The notes under the pieces were generated by a model. The model had not been told where the DNA came from. It saw only the letters and a list, made by a program, of their open reading frames with translations, and searched no databases. A DNA stretch of 64,000 nt from Dyella_A sp050749815 (GTDB lineage: Bacteria; Pseudomonadota; Gammaproteobacteria; Xanthomonadales; Rhodanobacteraceae), in NCBI RefSeq assembly GCF_050749815.1, contig NZ_CP192735.1, positions 1,984,001 through 2,048,000 of the forward strand, given 5' to 3'. A program made the position numbers and the translations under genes. Within the stretch, counting starts at the first letter, position 1; each line of letters starts with the position of its first letter. Of this stretch, positions 44,816 through 53,812 are shown one piece after another.

Positions 44816-45130
44816 TCAGGCGGTTTCGTCGAAGGATTGGGCCGGCTTCTTCGGCTCCTTGGTGCCTACATCGGCGTGAACCGTGCCGTCACCATGAACC
44901 GTCCCGTCGACATGCGCTGCCGCCAACAGCTGCTTCTCATACGACCGATTGGTCGTCTCCAGCAGCAACTTCGACTCCCTGATCTGCGGCAGATTGGCTC
45001 GCGTTTCACGGATGGCCTGCACATTGCTGCTTACCTCCGAGGCCGAAGCCACGGTAGGCGCGGCAATCCCCATCGCGGCCAGCAAGGCACAGAATGATGC
45101 TGCAGTCTTGGCATTGATTTTTTCTTTCAT
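44816..45130 (-). CDS. candidate RiPP precursor peptide with three HxD hexad repeats
   Basis: 104 aa; ATG at 45130 with GGAG 5 bases upstream. A basic N-terminus (MKEKINAK) and hydrophobic stretch (SFCALLAAMGIAAPTVASA) look like a Sec-type signal. A helical middle follows (about 35-70). The core has His73-Val-Asp75, His79-Gly-Asp81 and His85-Ala-Asp87, spaced exactly six residues apart as HxDGTV units, then a Lys/Pro-rich tail. Three-residue aromatic-x-x motifs, including His-type ones, are substrates of cyclophane-forming radical SAM/SPASM enzymes. That the adjacent maturase joins His to Asp here is inference. Without modification it would be an unremarkable small exported peptide. Confidence 0.78.
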   Translation of the reverse strand: MKEKINAKTAASFCALLAAMGIAAPTVASASEVSSNVQAIRETRANLPQIRESKLLLETTNRSYEKQLLAAAHVDGTVHGDGTVHADVGTKEPKKPAQSFDETA

Positions 45131-45562
45131 GACAACTCCGTTCGTCACAACATGTTCGCGAGGTGCGAACCCCCTCTCGGCCTGGGGCTGGCGAATTCCA
45201 AGCCCTTTCGACCTTGAGCCTGTCACCAGGCGGGGAATGTTGGAGGACGGTGCAGGCTCGGTAACAACGGTGGCTTCCAACACCGCAGCGAGCCTTTTCG
45301 GCGTCCTGTCCCAAATCATTTCTTCCCTGGTATCAACTACGTCTGATCAAGCGCCATTGACCAGTACCGCAGGTCCAAAAGTGCTGTCAATTCCCAAAAA
45401 CCGTATTGACAAATCTTGGCTCTCGATCAAAAGGCACCGCTACGGCATGCTCGCGCATGGACGCATGCTGCAAAGCACCATGCTGCTCTACGCGGAGCCC
45501 GTTACTGTGTGCTCCCCGGCGCAGAATCGCGGCGGGCGATGAAGCAAACATAAGGTTTCGGT
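45131..45562 (-). promoter_or_regulatory. leader/promoter region of the RiPP operon
   Basis: 432 bases between the divergent precursor and glycosidase genes, with clearly lower G+C. A consensus -35 TTGACA (minus strand, 45390-45385) is present, with TACTGG about 18 bases on as a weak -10. No gene is seen in this gap. Short ORFs on both strands lack SD and family features. Confidence 0.35.
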
Positions 45563-47599
45563 ATGCGGATGTGTCAGCGGTGGGGTGGGTGGATCGTTCT
45601 CGGAGCCGCGTTCAGTTCGACCGCGTGGGCTGCCAACGAACAGACCTTCGACCGCAGCGAGGGCCTCAACCTCAACCGCTTCGTGCGCCAGGGCGACGTC
45701 GCCGCGCACATCGTGCTGCGCTCGGGCACCGACCCGCGGCTGATCGTCGCCTTCCCCGCCGGCAACAGCGGCGTGGGGTTGTGGTTCGATCCGGTGGCTG
45801 CGCCGGCCACGTGGACGCTCGACGGCCCAGCCACGCCGCTCACGCAATCCGACGCCAAGGGCCGCCCGCTGCACGGCGTGCGCTTCACCGCCACGCTGCA
45901 CACGCCGACGCTGGCGCCGAAGCAGGCGCTGCTCTCCAGCATCCGCGTGCTGCGCGACTACCAGGGCCAGGGCACTGCGCCGAAGGAGGTGCTCACCAGC
46001 GCGCGCACTGACGGCAACACGCTCGCCTGGTCGCGCGACCGCCTCGATGGCGCACCCGGCTACGCGTTGAGCGTCACCGCCATGCACGGCGCACTGCGTG
46101 ATGGCCACTTCGTCGCCGCCAGCGATGGCACGATCACGCTGAAGATCACCGCGCTGTCGGGCGAAACGCCGCTCACCCCGGTGTCCGGCCAAGCGCTACT
46201 CAACGACACCGCGCGCAACGACCGCGCCGCACGCGAGGCGCTGGGCTTCCTCAGCTACCGCGAGAAATACCTCGCCGGTTCGTGGCGCTTCGACACCTAT
46301 TTCGGCCGCGACACGCTGATGTCGGTGCGCCTGCTGATGCCCGCACTGCAGCCACAGGCAGTTGAGACCGGCCTGCGCTCGGTGCTCGAGCGGCTCTCGC
46401 CCGACGGCCAGGTGGCGCACGAGGAAGACATCGGGGAGTTCGCCATCCTCGATCACATGAAGACGGACGGCTCGCGCTCCGACGCACCCGTCTACGACTA
46501 CAAGATGGTCGACAGCGACTTCCTGCTCGCTCCGGTGACGCAGGCGTGGCTGCTTGACGACGCGCGCGGCCAAGCCCGCGCCAAGACGTTCCTCGCCAGC
46601 AAGCTGGGCGACGCGCACGCTGGCGAGGCGCTGATGCGCAACCTGCGCTACATCGCGGCGCACACCAAGGCCTTCGCGGCCGATCCGGTCGCGGCGAACC
46701 TGGTCTCGCTCAAGCCCGGCGTACCGGTAGGCGACTGGCGCGACAGCAACGATGGCCTCGGCGGCGGTCGCTACGCCTACGACGTCAACGCGATCCTGGT
46801 GCCCGCTGCGCTCGACGCCGCCAGCGCGCTGTACCGCAGTGGCCTGCTCGCGCCCTACGCGAACGAGCAGGACCAAGCGATGCTCGACGGCTTCGCCCAC
46901 GCCGCCCAAGTGTGGCGCGCGAAGGCGCCCGCGCTGTTCAACGTCACCGTGGACAGCGCCGCCGCGCGGCAGGCCATCACCACGTATGCCAAGGCGATGG
47001 ACGTGCCGGCAACACCTGCACTCAAGGCCATCGGCGACAAGCCCGTGCATTTCCAGGCGCTTTCGCTGGATGCCGACGGCCACACGATCCGCGTGCAGAA
47101 CAGCGACGGCGGCTTCGCCCTGCTGTTCGGCCAGCCCAGCCCCGCCCAGCTTGATGCCGACGCCGAACTGCTGCGCCGCCCCTTCCCCGCCGGCCTGATG
47201 ACGCCGGTCGGCATGCTGGTGGCCAACCCTGCCTTCGCCACGACCGCCGAGCAGGCCCTGTTCACTCCCGGCGCCTACCACGGCACCGTGGTGTGGTCGT
47301 GGCAACAGGCCCTCACCGCGGCCGGGCTCGCCCGCCAGCTCGCCCGCACCGATCTCCCCGCCGCCACGCGCCGGAAGCTGCAAGGCGCGCAAGCCTGCCT
47401 GTGGCAGGCCATCGACGCCACCCGCGACATGAGCAACTCCGAGCTGTGGTCCTGGCGCTACGCCGACGGCCGCTACCAGGTCGCCGCCTTCGGCGCGAGT
47501 GGCAAAGACGCGGACGAGTCGAACGCGGCACAGTTGTGGAGCACGGTGTATCTGGCGATTCCGGAGCCGGCAAAAGCCAGCGGCCAATGCAGTCACTAA
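45563..47599 (+). CDS. exported six-hairpin (alpha/alpha-6) glycosidase-like protein
   Basis: 678 aa with Sec signal ending near SSTAWAA. N-terminal beta-rich domain (about 25-215), then an alpha-toroid with FDTYFGRDTLMSVRLLMPAL, the GRDT motif typical of GH15/amylo-1,6-glucosidase-like barrels, HEEDIGEFAILDH, VYDYKMVDSDFLLAPVTQAWL and PVGDWRDSNDGLGGGRYAYDVNA. The acidic residues in these motifs are candidate catalytic acid/base. Substrate unknown; an alpha-glucan or other glycoside is plausible. A decayed copy of its last ~40 codons is at 50509-50646. Confidence 0.75.
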   Translation: MRMCQRWGGWIVLGAAFSSTAWAANEQTFDRSEGLNLNRFVRQGDVAAHIVLRSGTDPRLIVAFPAGNSGVGLWFDPVAAPATWTLDGPATPLTQSDAKGRPLHGVRFTATLHTPTLAPKQALLSSIRVLRDYQGQGTAPKEVLTSARTDGNTLAWSRDRLDGAPGYALSVTAMHGALRDGHFVAASDGTITLKITALSGETPLTPVSGQALLNDTARNDRAAREALGFLSYREKYLAGSWRFDTYFGRDTLMSVRLLMPALQPQAVETGLRSVLERLSPDGQVAHEEDIGEFAILDHMKTDGSRSDAPVYDYKMVDSDFLLAPVTQAWLLDDARGQARAKTFLASKLGDAHAGEALMRNLRYIAAHTKAFAADPVAANLVSLKPGVPVGDWRDSNDGLGGGRYAYDVNAILVPAALDAASALYRSGLLAPYANEQDQAMLDGFAHAAQVWRAKAPALFNVTVDSAAARQAITTYAKAMDVPATPALKAIGDKPVHFQALSLDADGHTIRVQNSDGGFALLFGQPSPAQLDADAELLRRPFPAGLMTPVGMLVANPAFATTAEQALFTPGAYHGTVVWSWQQALTAAGLARQLARTDLPAATRRKLQGAQACLWQAIDATRDMSNSELWSWRYADGRYQVAAFGASGKDADESNAAQLWSTVYLAIPEPAKASGQCSH

Positions 47600-47722
47600 A
47601 GTCGTCTCCAGCGATCCGAGCCATCGAAGGCCCCGAGTCTGCTGCGGCGCAGTTCGAGATCCGGCTCCGCCCCTTGCGGGCAACGCTCAGCGATGGGCCA
47701 ATCAGAGGGAAGAGGATTTCTC

Positions 47723-48190
47723 TTGCATATACGCAAAGCGACCATCGCAGACGCACCAGCCAGCTTCGCCATCAGGCGAGAGGCCATCCTGGCGCAATGC
47801 CGGGGCAGCTATTCCGAGCGGGATCTGGATATCTGGACATCAGGCCAGATGTCGGAAGCATTCGCCCAGCGCGTGGCCGACAACTTCTACATTGCCGAGG
47901 TGGATGACCGGATCGTGGGCACGGGCATGATCGACCTCGCCTCAGGAAAGATCGACGCCATCTTCGTTCTCCCCGACCAGATGGGACGAGGCGTCGGGCG
48001 TGCCCTGATGGATCATCTGGAACACCTTGCTCTCGGCGCCGGACTGGAATCCATCCATCTCGATTCCACCTTGAACGCGGCGCCGTTTTATCGGCGACTC
48101 GGATTTGTGGGCGATCAGCTATCCACCTATCGATCCACCCTCGGCGTGACCCTGACGTGCATCCCCATGGTCAAGCACCTGATCCGGTGA
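47723..48190 (+). CDS. GNAT-family N-acetyltransferase
   Basis: 155 aa if started at the TTG at 47723, which has GAAGAGGA 6 bases upstream; an ATG at 47693 (165 aa) lacks an SD. Motif A for acetyl-CoA, VLPDQMGRGVGRALMDHLE, is intact (Q/RxxGxG/A). HIRKATIADAPASFAIRREAI is the usual beginning, and STLNAAPFYRRLGF the C-terminal strand. Substrate unknown. A decayed duplicate lies at 50660-51040. Confidence 0.88.
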   Translation: MHIRKATIADAPASFAIRREAILAQCRGSYSERDLDIWTSGQMSEAFAQRVADNFYIAEVDDRIVGTGMIDLASGKIDAIFVLPDQMGRGVGRALMDHLEHLALGAGLESIHLDSTLNAAPFYRRLGFVGDQLSTYRSTLGVTLTCIPMVKHLIR

Positions 48191-48297
48191 TTTGCCATCC
48201 CCACTACGGCCAGAGGCTCGGCCGGAACTGACGCTCCGAGGCGGCGCAATGAGTGCGCGCTGCCCCTGATCGTTACAACGCGAAGGAGTTGCTCCCG

Positions 48298-49470
48298 ATG
48301 ATCCGGAAACTGAAATGCGCGGCCGTGCTTCTGTCAGTTGCAGCAATGCCCTGGGGGGCTGGCGCGGCAGGCGCGCATGACAGCGCTCTGAAACCCAAGA
48401 CGGCATCACCTGCCACGAGCGACACCGGCGTCCTGCAAGGCGCGCCCTACCGGGTGGACATCCCCGCGCACTGGAACGGCGAGCTGGTAATGCTGCTGCA
48501 TGGCTTCGAGCCGATCGGCACGCCGCGCCCCACACCCAAACCGCTGGGCGACGAAGCGCCGGTGTTCCTTGCGGCCGGTTATGCGGTGGCGCAGAGCAGT
48601 TACGCCACTCAGGGCTGGGCGGTGGATGACGCGCTGCGCGACAACGAGCGCCTGCGCACCTGGTTCACCCGCAAGCACGGCCAGCCCAAGCACGCCTGGG
48701 TCGTCGGCTTCTCGATGGGTGGCTACGTGGTGCTGTCCAGCCTGGAGCATCTTGGTCAGCACTACGACGGCGCGTTGTCGCTGTGCGGCGCCAACGTACC
48801 GGGCACGCGCGTTGCCAACGATCTGCTGACCTCGCTGGTGGCCTTCGACGACTTCTTTCCCCATGTCGCGGGGCTGCCGCCAGGCGGGCTCGCCAATCCC
48901 ACGGCCCCCACGCTCAACCAGATGCAGGTGATGCAAGCGGTGGATGCCGCGCTGAAAACCAACGAAGCCGCCGCGCAGATTCTCGCCCGGCACGCCCAGG
49001 TATCGCGCGGTAACCTGGCCGCCGCCCTCGGCGTGCACTACCTGGTGCTGCACCAGATGATCACGCGCGCCAAGGGCCTGCCGGTCGACAACCGTCGAAC
49101 CGACTATGCCGGCTTCGGCGACGATGTGGCGTTCAATCGCAGCGTGCACCGCTATACCGGCGATCCGCAGGCCATGCGCTACCTGGCAACAGCTACCTCG
49201 CTCAGCGGCAACGTCCACAAGCCGCTGGTGCTGCAGTACAACCACGACGACCCGCTCATCACCGCGCACTTCCAGTCGGTCTACCCGGCCATGGTGCAGG
49301 CCGCGCACGGCCGCGCGCCCACGGTGCTGCCGCCGGTCGGCGAAGGGCATTGCGGATTCACGTCGGAGCAGATCGGACAGGCGTTCAAAGTGTTGACGGG
49401 CGAAGTGCGCGAACCGTCGAGATCGAAGGCTGTCGCTCAAGCCGACCTGCGCAGGAAAAGTGGACTCTGA
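48298..49470 (+). CDS. exported alpha/beta hydrolase
   Basis: 390 aa; ATG at 48298 with GAAGGAG 9-10 bases upstream. Sec signal ending near GAGAAGA. Oxyanion region VMLLHGFEP, nucleophile Ser in VVGFSMGGYVVLSSLE, acid in NHDDPLITAHF and His in GEGHCGF. Looks like a peptidase-S9/esterase-type periplasmic hydrolase; substrate unknown. Ends with a disordered Arg/Lys-rich tail. Confidence 0.82.
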   Translation: MIRKLKCAAVLLSVAAMPWGAGAAGAHDSALKPKTASPATSDTGVLQGAPYRVDIPAHWNGELVMLLHGFEPIGTPRPTPKPLGDEAPVFLAAGYAVAQSSYATQGWAVDDALRDNERLRTWFTRKHGQPKHAWVVGFSMGGYVVLSSLEHLGQHYDGALSLCGANVPGTRVANDLLTSLVAFDDFFPHVAGLPPGGLANPTAPTLNQMQVMQAVDAALKTNEAAAQILARHAQVSRGNLAAALGVHYLVLHQMITRAKGLPVDNRRTDYAGFGDDVAFNRSVHRYTGDPQAMRYLATATSLSGNVHKPLVLQYNHDDPLITAHFQSVYPAMVQAAHGRAPTVLPPVGEGHCGFTSEQIGQAFKVLTGEVREPSRSKAVAQADLRRKSGL

Positions 49471-49577
49471 CCAGAGAGATACCGGGAGTCCGCCCCGGCC
49501 CAAGGCGGACCTGAATTCGACGCCCCAGCGCCATCCCCAAGCTCTATGGTCCGTAGCAAACGGGGGGATGAAGAGGC

Positions 49578-50504
49578 ATGAACAACGCACCGCGCAATAA
49601 TTTCGATGCCTTGCGGCTCATGGGCGCCTTCCTGGTCCTGGTCAGCCATCAGTTCGCCCTGTCCGGCCGGTGGGAACCAAGGCTCGTTGGGGACCATTCG
49701 TTCGGCAACCTGGGCGTGCTCATCTTCTTCGCGATCAGCGGCTACCTGGTCACCTCCAGTTGGCTGAGCGACCCGAACATGCTGCGCTTTGCCGCCCGCC
49801 GCACCTTGCGGATGGCGCCGGCCCTGTGCGTATCCATGCCGCTGACCTGGGCGGTGATCGCCGCGCTCGGGCTGACAGGATTCCCCGATAACCCCAGGCA
49901 CCTTATCAACGGATCGCTTTGGACCATCAAATACGAGGTCGCCTGCTACGCGCTCCTGCTGGTAGCGGGCTTGGCCACTCGGCGCGCTTCCCTCGTACTG
50001 GCCGCGGGTTTGTTTGGCTGCTTCGCGCTGTCAGGTGGGCAGTCCGGCAACACGATCCTGGCGTACTTCGGGCTCTACTTCGCCGCCGGAAGCCTGCTTC
50101 GCGCCTACCCGTACCTACGCAAGCCCTTGCCGACGGCGTTGTGCCTGGCCTTGGGCTACGCGCTCATTCGCATGCATCAGACCAAACTTGGCCTCGCGTT
50201 CGTCGTCCCGCCCCTGACGATCGCGATCGGCCTGCGCTCCTGGCCCGGCCTGCGAGACATCCCGAAAATCGGCGATCTCTCCTACGGCATCTACATCTAC
50301 GCATGGCCCGTGCAGCAGATAGGTGTTGCCCTGATGGGCAGGCAAACGCCCTACCTTGGGCTGCTGTCCATCACCGTTCCGGTGACGCTCGCTCTAGCGA
50401 CGGCCTCCTGGCACCTCGTGGAAAAGAAGGCGCTGCGCTTCAAGCCCGGCCAGCGATGGAGAAACGCCGCACTGGACAACCCGTGCGTAGTTTCTGAGGG
50501 ATAG
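49578..50504 (+). CDS. acyltransferase-3 family membrane protein (OafA/YrhL type)
   Basis: 308 aa with about 8-10 hydrophobic segments. N-terminal signature NNFDALRLMGAFLVLVSHQFAL contains the catalytic-type His; RLVGDHSFGNLGVLIFFAISGYLVTSSW and FAARRTLRM follow, and near the end IGDLSYGIYIYAWPVQQ. The family O-acylates surface polysaccharide or peptidoglycan in the inner membrane. Shorter than most members (about 350-380 aa), having fewer helices. Start supported by the conserved N-terminus. Confidence 0.88.
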   Translation: MNNAPRNNFDALRLMGAFLVLVSHQFALSGRWEPRLVGDHSFGNLGVLIFFAISGYLVTSSWLSDPNMLRFAARRTLRMAPALCVSMPLTWAVIAALGLTGFPDNPRHLINGSLWTIKYEVACYALLLVAGLATRRASLVLAAGLFGCFALSGGQSGNTILAYFGLYFAAGSLLRAYPYLRKPLPTALCLALGYALIRMHQTKLGLAFVVPPLTIAIGLRSWPGLRDIPKIGDLSYGIYIYAWPVQQIGVALMGRQTPYLGLLSITVPVTLALATASWHLVEKKALRFKPGQRWRNAALDNPCVVSEG

Positions 50505-50508
50505 CGGC

Positions 50509-50646
50509 GGCGCCCGATGGCTGCTAACAGTTCACCGTCTTCGGCACGAGCGGCAAGAACGCCGACGATTCAGTGCGGCGCAGTTGTGGAGCCGGGTGTA
50601 TCAGACGACTGCGAAGCCGGTGAAGATAGCCGGTCGGTGCACTGAG
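50509..50646 (+). pseudogene. decayed copy of the glycosidase 3' end
   Basis: Translates in two frames to VFGTSGKNADDS and then AQLWSRVYQTTAKPVKIAGRC. This aligns with AFGASGKDADES then AQLWSTVYLAIPEPAKASGQC at the end of the glycosidase (45563-47599). The junction is frameshifted and no upstream part of the gene is present. Confidence 0.82.
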
Positions 50647-50659
50647 CCAGCCGAACGGG

Positions 50660-51040
50660 ATCGGGTCACCTACATTCCATGCATTCGCCGCTCTTGCAGA
50701 CACACCCGCTGCGTTCGCCATCCGGTGAGAGGCGATCCTGGCTCAGTGCGCGGAATGCCATGCCCAGCGGGATCTGACGATCTGAACCGCCGGGGATGCC
50801 GCGTCATTTGCCCGGCGTGCGATTGAGGCATTCCACGTTGTAGAGGTGGAAGGCCGCATGGTGGGCACGGGCACAAGGAATCCTCTCTCAGAGCAGCCTG
50901 ATGCAGTCTTCGCGCTGCCCGAGTGCATGGGTCGCGGTATCGGACGTGAGCTGATGAACCACTCCGCGAGACAAGGCATCCCGAGGGCCGTCCACCTCGA
51001 AGCCAACTTCAACACTTCTCCCGCGTGGAACCGATGAACC
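50660..51040 (+). pseudogene. decayed copy of the GNAT acetyltransferase gene
   Basis: Nucleotide similarity to 47723-48075 is visible throughout (for example TTCGCCATCCGGTGAGAGGC against the intact gene, and GTGGGCACGGGCA). Frameshifts and stops interrupt it. The best-preserved piece reads GRMVGTG then VFALPECMGRGIGRELMNH, matching DRIVGTG then IFVLPDQMGRGVGRALMDH of the intact protein. Confidence 0.85.
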
Positions 51041-51145
51041 CGGCCCTGTCGCTTCCCGACTATCCAGCACCGGGCAAAACATGCACTCTTGCCCGTGATG
51101 CACGCCGGGCATCCTCGGTCATCGGACGACGCTACAGGGGGCGTT

Positions 51146-52474
51146 ATGTGGAGCTACTACGTGGCACTGGCCTTGCGCAGCAGTGCGCGAAGCAAGGCGC
51201 TGACGGCGCTGGTGATCGTGTTGCTGGCGCTGGGTGTGGCCTCCTGCATGGTGTCCTATGCGGTGTTCCGCGCGACGACAAGCGACCCACTCCCTTCCCG
51301 CTCCGCGCGCCTCTACGTGCCGCAGATCGACAACGTCGGCCCGTCCAATACCTGGCAGGGCCAACCGCCCAACACGCTGAGCTACGCCGATGCCATGGCG
51401 TTGTGGAAGGCGCACAAGGCGAGCCGGCAAACCCTGCTCTACCCCGCCGGGTGGCAGGTGGAATCGGACAACCGCTCGGTGCCGGCGATGTCGCTGTGGG
51501 GTGACGCGGTCACCGCCGATTTCTTCCCGATGTTCGACGTGCCGTTTCGTTACGGCAGCGGTTGGTCCACCAGCGATGACGACCAGCGCGCCAACGTGGT
51601 CGTGATCAGCCAGCACCTCAACCGCAAGCTGTTCGGCGGACAGGACAGCGTCGGGCAGGAGCTGCGGCTGGACGGGAAGGCCTTCCGCATTGCCGGCGTG
51701 CTGGACGACTGGCGCCCGAAGCCGCGCTTCTTCGATATGGGCGCCCTGGGCACCGACGAGGCCTACGACGACCCGGGCGACATCTACATCCCGTTCGCTC
51801 GGGCGATCGACATGCACAAGGACAGCAAGTACGCCAACTGCCCCACGGCGACCGGAACGCCGGATACGACGGGCTGGGATGCCTACCTGCACGGCGAATG
51901 CGATCGGATCGCCGCATGGGTGGAACTGGCCACATCCGCCGATGCCCAGCGCTACCGCGATTACCTGCGCAACTACGCCCTGGAGCAGCAGCGGCTGGGA
52001 CGCTTCGGCTGGGCTCCCAACGTGCGCCTGACCGGGCTGACCGACTGGATGGCGTACCTGCGCATCACGCCGAAGGCGTCGAGCCTGTCGATGCTGATCT
52101 CTGCAAGCTTCCTGCTCATCGTGTTGGTCAACGTCGTTGGCCTGATGCTGGCCCGCTTCATGCGGCGGGCGCCGGAGATCGGTATTCGCCGGGCGCTGGG
52201 CGCCTCGCGCGCGGCCATCTACCGGCAGTTCCTGATTGAAGGTGCCACGCTGGGCTGTCTCGGCGGTGTCCTCGGTGTAGTACTGACTCTGCTGGGCGTG
52301 TGGGGCGCCGGCGGGCTGTTCGAACCGAAGATTGCCGCGCTCGTGCATGCGGACGCCTCTCTGGTGGCGCTGACCGCGGGAGTCGCGATCGCGGCCACCG
52401 TGGTTGCCGCGCTGTATCCGACCTGGCGCGCGGCGCAGACCCAGCCCGCCTGGCAGATCAAGGTCAACAGCTGA
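51146..52474 (+). CDS. FtsX/MacB-like ABC transporter permease (pair 2, A)
   Basis: 442 aa from the ATG at 51146. N-terminal helix (about 18-40), then a MacB-like periplasmic domain (VVVISQHLNRKLFGGQDSVGQELRLD, RIAGVLDDWRPKPRFFD). Three C-terminal helices follow, with EIGIRRALGASRAAIYRQFLIEGATLG between them. Clear paralogue of 42164-43477. No ATPase, membrane-fusion protein or maturase is adjacent. Followed 10 bases later by its partner permease. Confidence 0.87.
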   Translation: MWSYYVALALRSSARSKALTALVIVLLALGVASCMVSYAVFRATTSDPLPSRSARLYVPQIDNVGPSNTWQGQPPNTLSYADAMALWKAHKASRQTLLYPAGWQVESDNRSVPAMSLWGDAVTADFFPMFDVPFRYGSGWSTSDDDQRANVVVISQHLNRKLFGGQDSVGQELRLDGKAFRIAGVLDDWRPKPRFFDMGALGTDEAYDDPGDIYIPFARAIDMHKDSKYANCPTATGTPDTTGWDAYLHGECDRIAAWVELATSADAQRYRDYLRNYALEQQRLGRFGWAPNVRLTGLTDWMAYLRITPKASSLSMLISASFLLIVLVNVVGLMLARFMRRAPEIGIRRALGASRAAIYRQFLIEGATLGCLGGVLGVVLTLLGVWGAGGLFEPKIAALVHADASLVALTAGVAIAATVVAALYPTWRAAQTQPAWQIKVNS

Positions 52475-52484
52475 GGGCTCCGAC

Positions 52485-53744
52485 ATGGCATTGACCCGCA
52501 CACTCACGCAGCTGCGCCCGATTGTGGCCGCGCTGACCCGGCACAAAGTGGCCACCACGCTGATCGTGCTGCAGGTGGCGCTGACCCTGGCGGTGGCATC
52601 CAATGCGCTGTTCATCGTGGCCACCCGCGTAGTTCACCTTGCGCGCGACACCGGAACCGACGAGGCCCACCTGTTCGTCATCCACAACCGGTGGAAGATC
52701 GGCCGCGAAGCCGCGCAGATCGATGCGGACATCCGTACCGACCTCGACGTGCTGCGCCATGTGGCAGGCGTGCGCGACGCGTCGCCGAGCAATTCGGCGC
52801 CGCTGCAATACGCCAGCAGCGTGGCTGCGCTACCGACCCGCGTGCGGCTTCGGCCCGACCAGACTATCCGTCCGCAGTTCGCCATGCTCTCCATGGCGGA
52901 CGACCACACGCTCGACACGCTCGGCGTCTCCCTGGTGGCCGGGCGCAATTTCCACCCGGAGGAGGTCCGCGTCACCGGGCCGGAGGACAAGGCTGCCTAT
53001 CCCAGCTGCATCATCACGCGCAGCCTGGCCGACAAACTGTTTCCCGCCGGATCGGCGCTGGGTCGGACGGTGTACCTGCCGACCGGGCCGTCCGCCATCG
53101 TCGGCATCCTCGACCGCCTGCAGGGACCGCTCAGCTGGACCCGGGAGGCCGATGGCGACAACGTGCTGGTGCCGGCGCGCTACGTCGATCCGCAAGGCGT
53201 CATGTATCTGGTCCGCACTAAGGATACGGCCATGCAGCCCATCATCGCCGCGACGTTGAAGGCACTCGAAGCGCGTGGCGACATACGCATCATCGACCCG
53301 GTGGAGGACGTCCAGACGCTGGCACAGACCCGCGAACGCACCTACGCCAGCGATCGCAGCGTGGCGATCCTGATGTGCATCGTCTGCGGCTCGCTGCTGC
53401 TGGCCACTGCCGGTGGCATCGTCGGACTAAGCAGCTTCTGGGTCAGCCAGCGGCGCCGGCAGATCGGCATCCGCCGGTCGCTGGGTGCCAGCACCGGCGA
53501 CATCCTGCGGTACTTCCACACGGAGAACTTCCTGATCGTGAGCACTGGCGTAGTGCTCGGCGTGTTGCTGGCGGTGCTGGCGAACCTCGGTCTGATGAAG
53601 ATGCTCTATCCGCTGCCGCACATGCCGCTCTACGTTCCACTGCTCGGCGCGTTGCTGCTGTGGCTGCTGGGCCAGCTGGCGGTATGGGGGCCTGCACGTT
53701 CCGCCGCGCGGGTGTCCCCGGTGGGGGCGATCCGTGCCTCATGA
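52485..53744 (+). CDS. FtsX/MacB-like ABC transporter permease (pair 2, B)
   Basis: 419 aa; GAGGGC about 10 bases before the ATG. N-terminal helix at about 24-44, a periplasmic domain (CIITRSLADKLFPAGSALGRTVYLP, AIVGILDRLQGP) and three C-terminal helices with QIGIRRSLGASTGDILRYFHTENFL. Paralogue of 40912-42159, with the same order (A then B) as in pair 1. More G+C-rich than pair 1, so better adapted to the host composition. Confidence 0.87.
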   Translation: MALTRTLTQLRPIVAALTRHKVATTLIVLQVALTLAVASNALFIVATRVVHLARDTGTDEAHLFVIHNRWKIGREAAQIDADIRTDLDVLRHVAGVRDASPSNSAPLQYASSVAALPTRVRLRPDQTIRPQFAMLSMADDHTLDTLGVSLVAGRNFHPEEVRVTGPEDKAAYPSCIITRSLADKLFPAGSALGRTVYLPTGPSAIVGILDRLQGPLSWTREADGDNVLVPARYVDPQGVMYLVRTKDTAMQPIIAATLKALEARGDIRIIDPVEDVQTLAQTRERTYASDRSVAILMCIVCGSLLLATAGGIVGLSSFWVSQRRRQIGIRRSLGASTGDILRYFHTENFLIVSTGVVLGVLLAVLANLGLMKMLYPLPHMPLYVPLLGALLLWLLGQLAVWGPARSAARVSPVGAIRAS

Positions 53745-53812
53745 GACCCGGATGACCGCCGCGGGATATCACGCTAACGTCCCCTCTCGCTCCACCACCG
53801 GACCTGACCACC

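Noticed and set aside
50584..51037. Two short ORFs as independent small genes
   Set aside because: They align to the glycosidase end and the GNAT gene with frameshifts; treated as pseudogene remnants.
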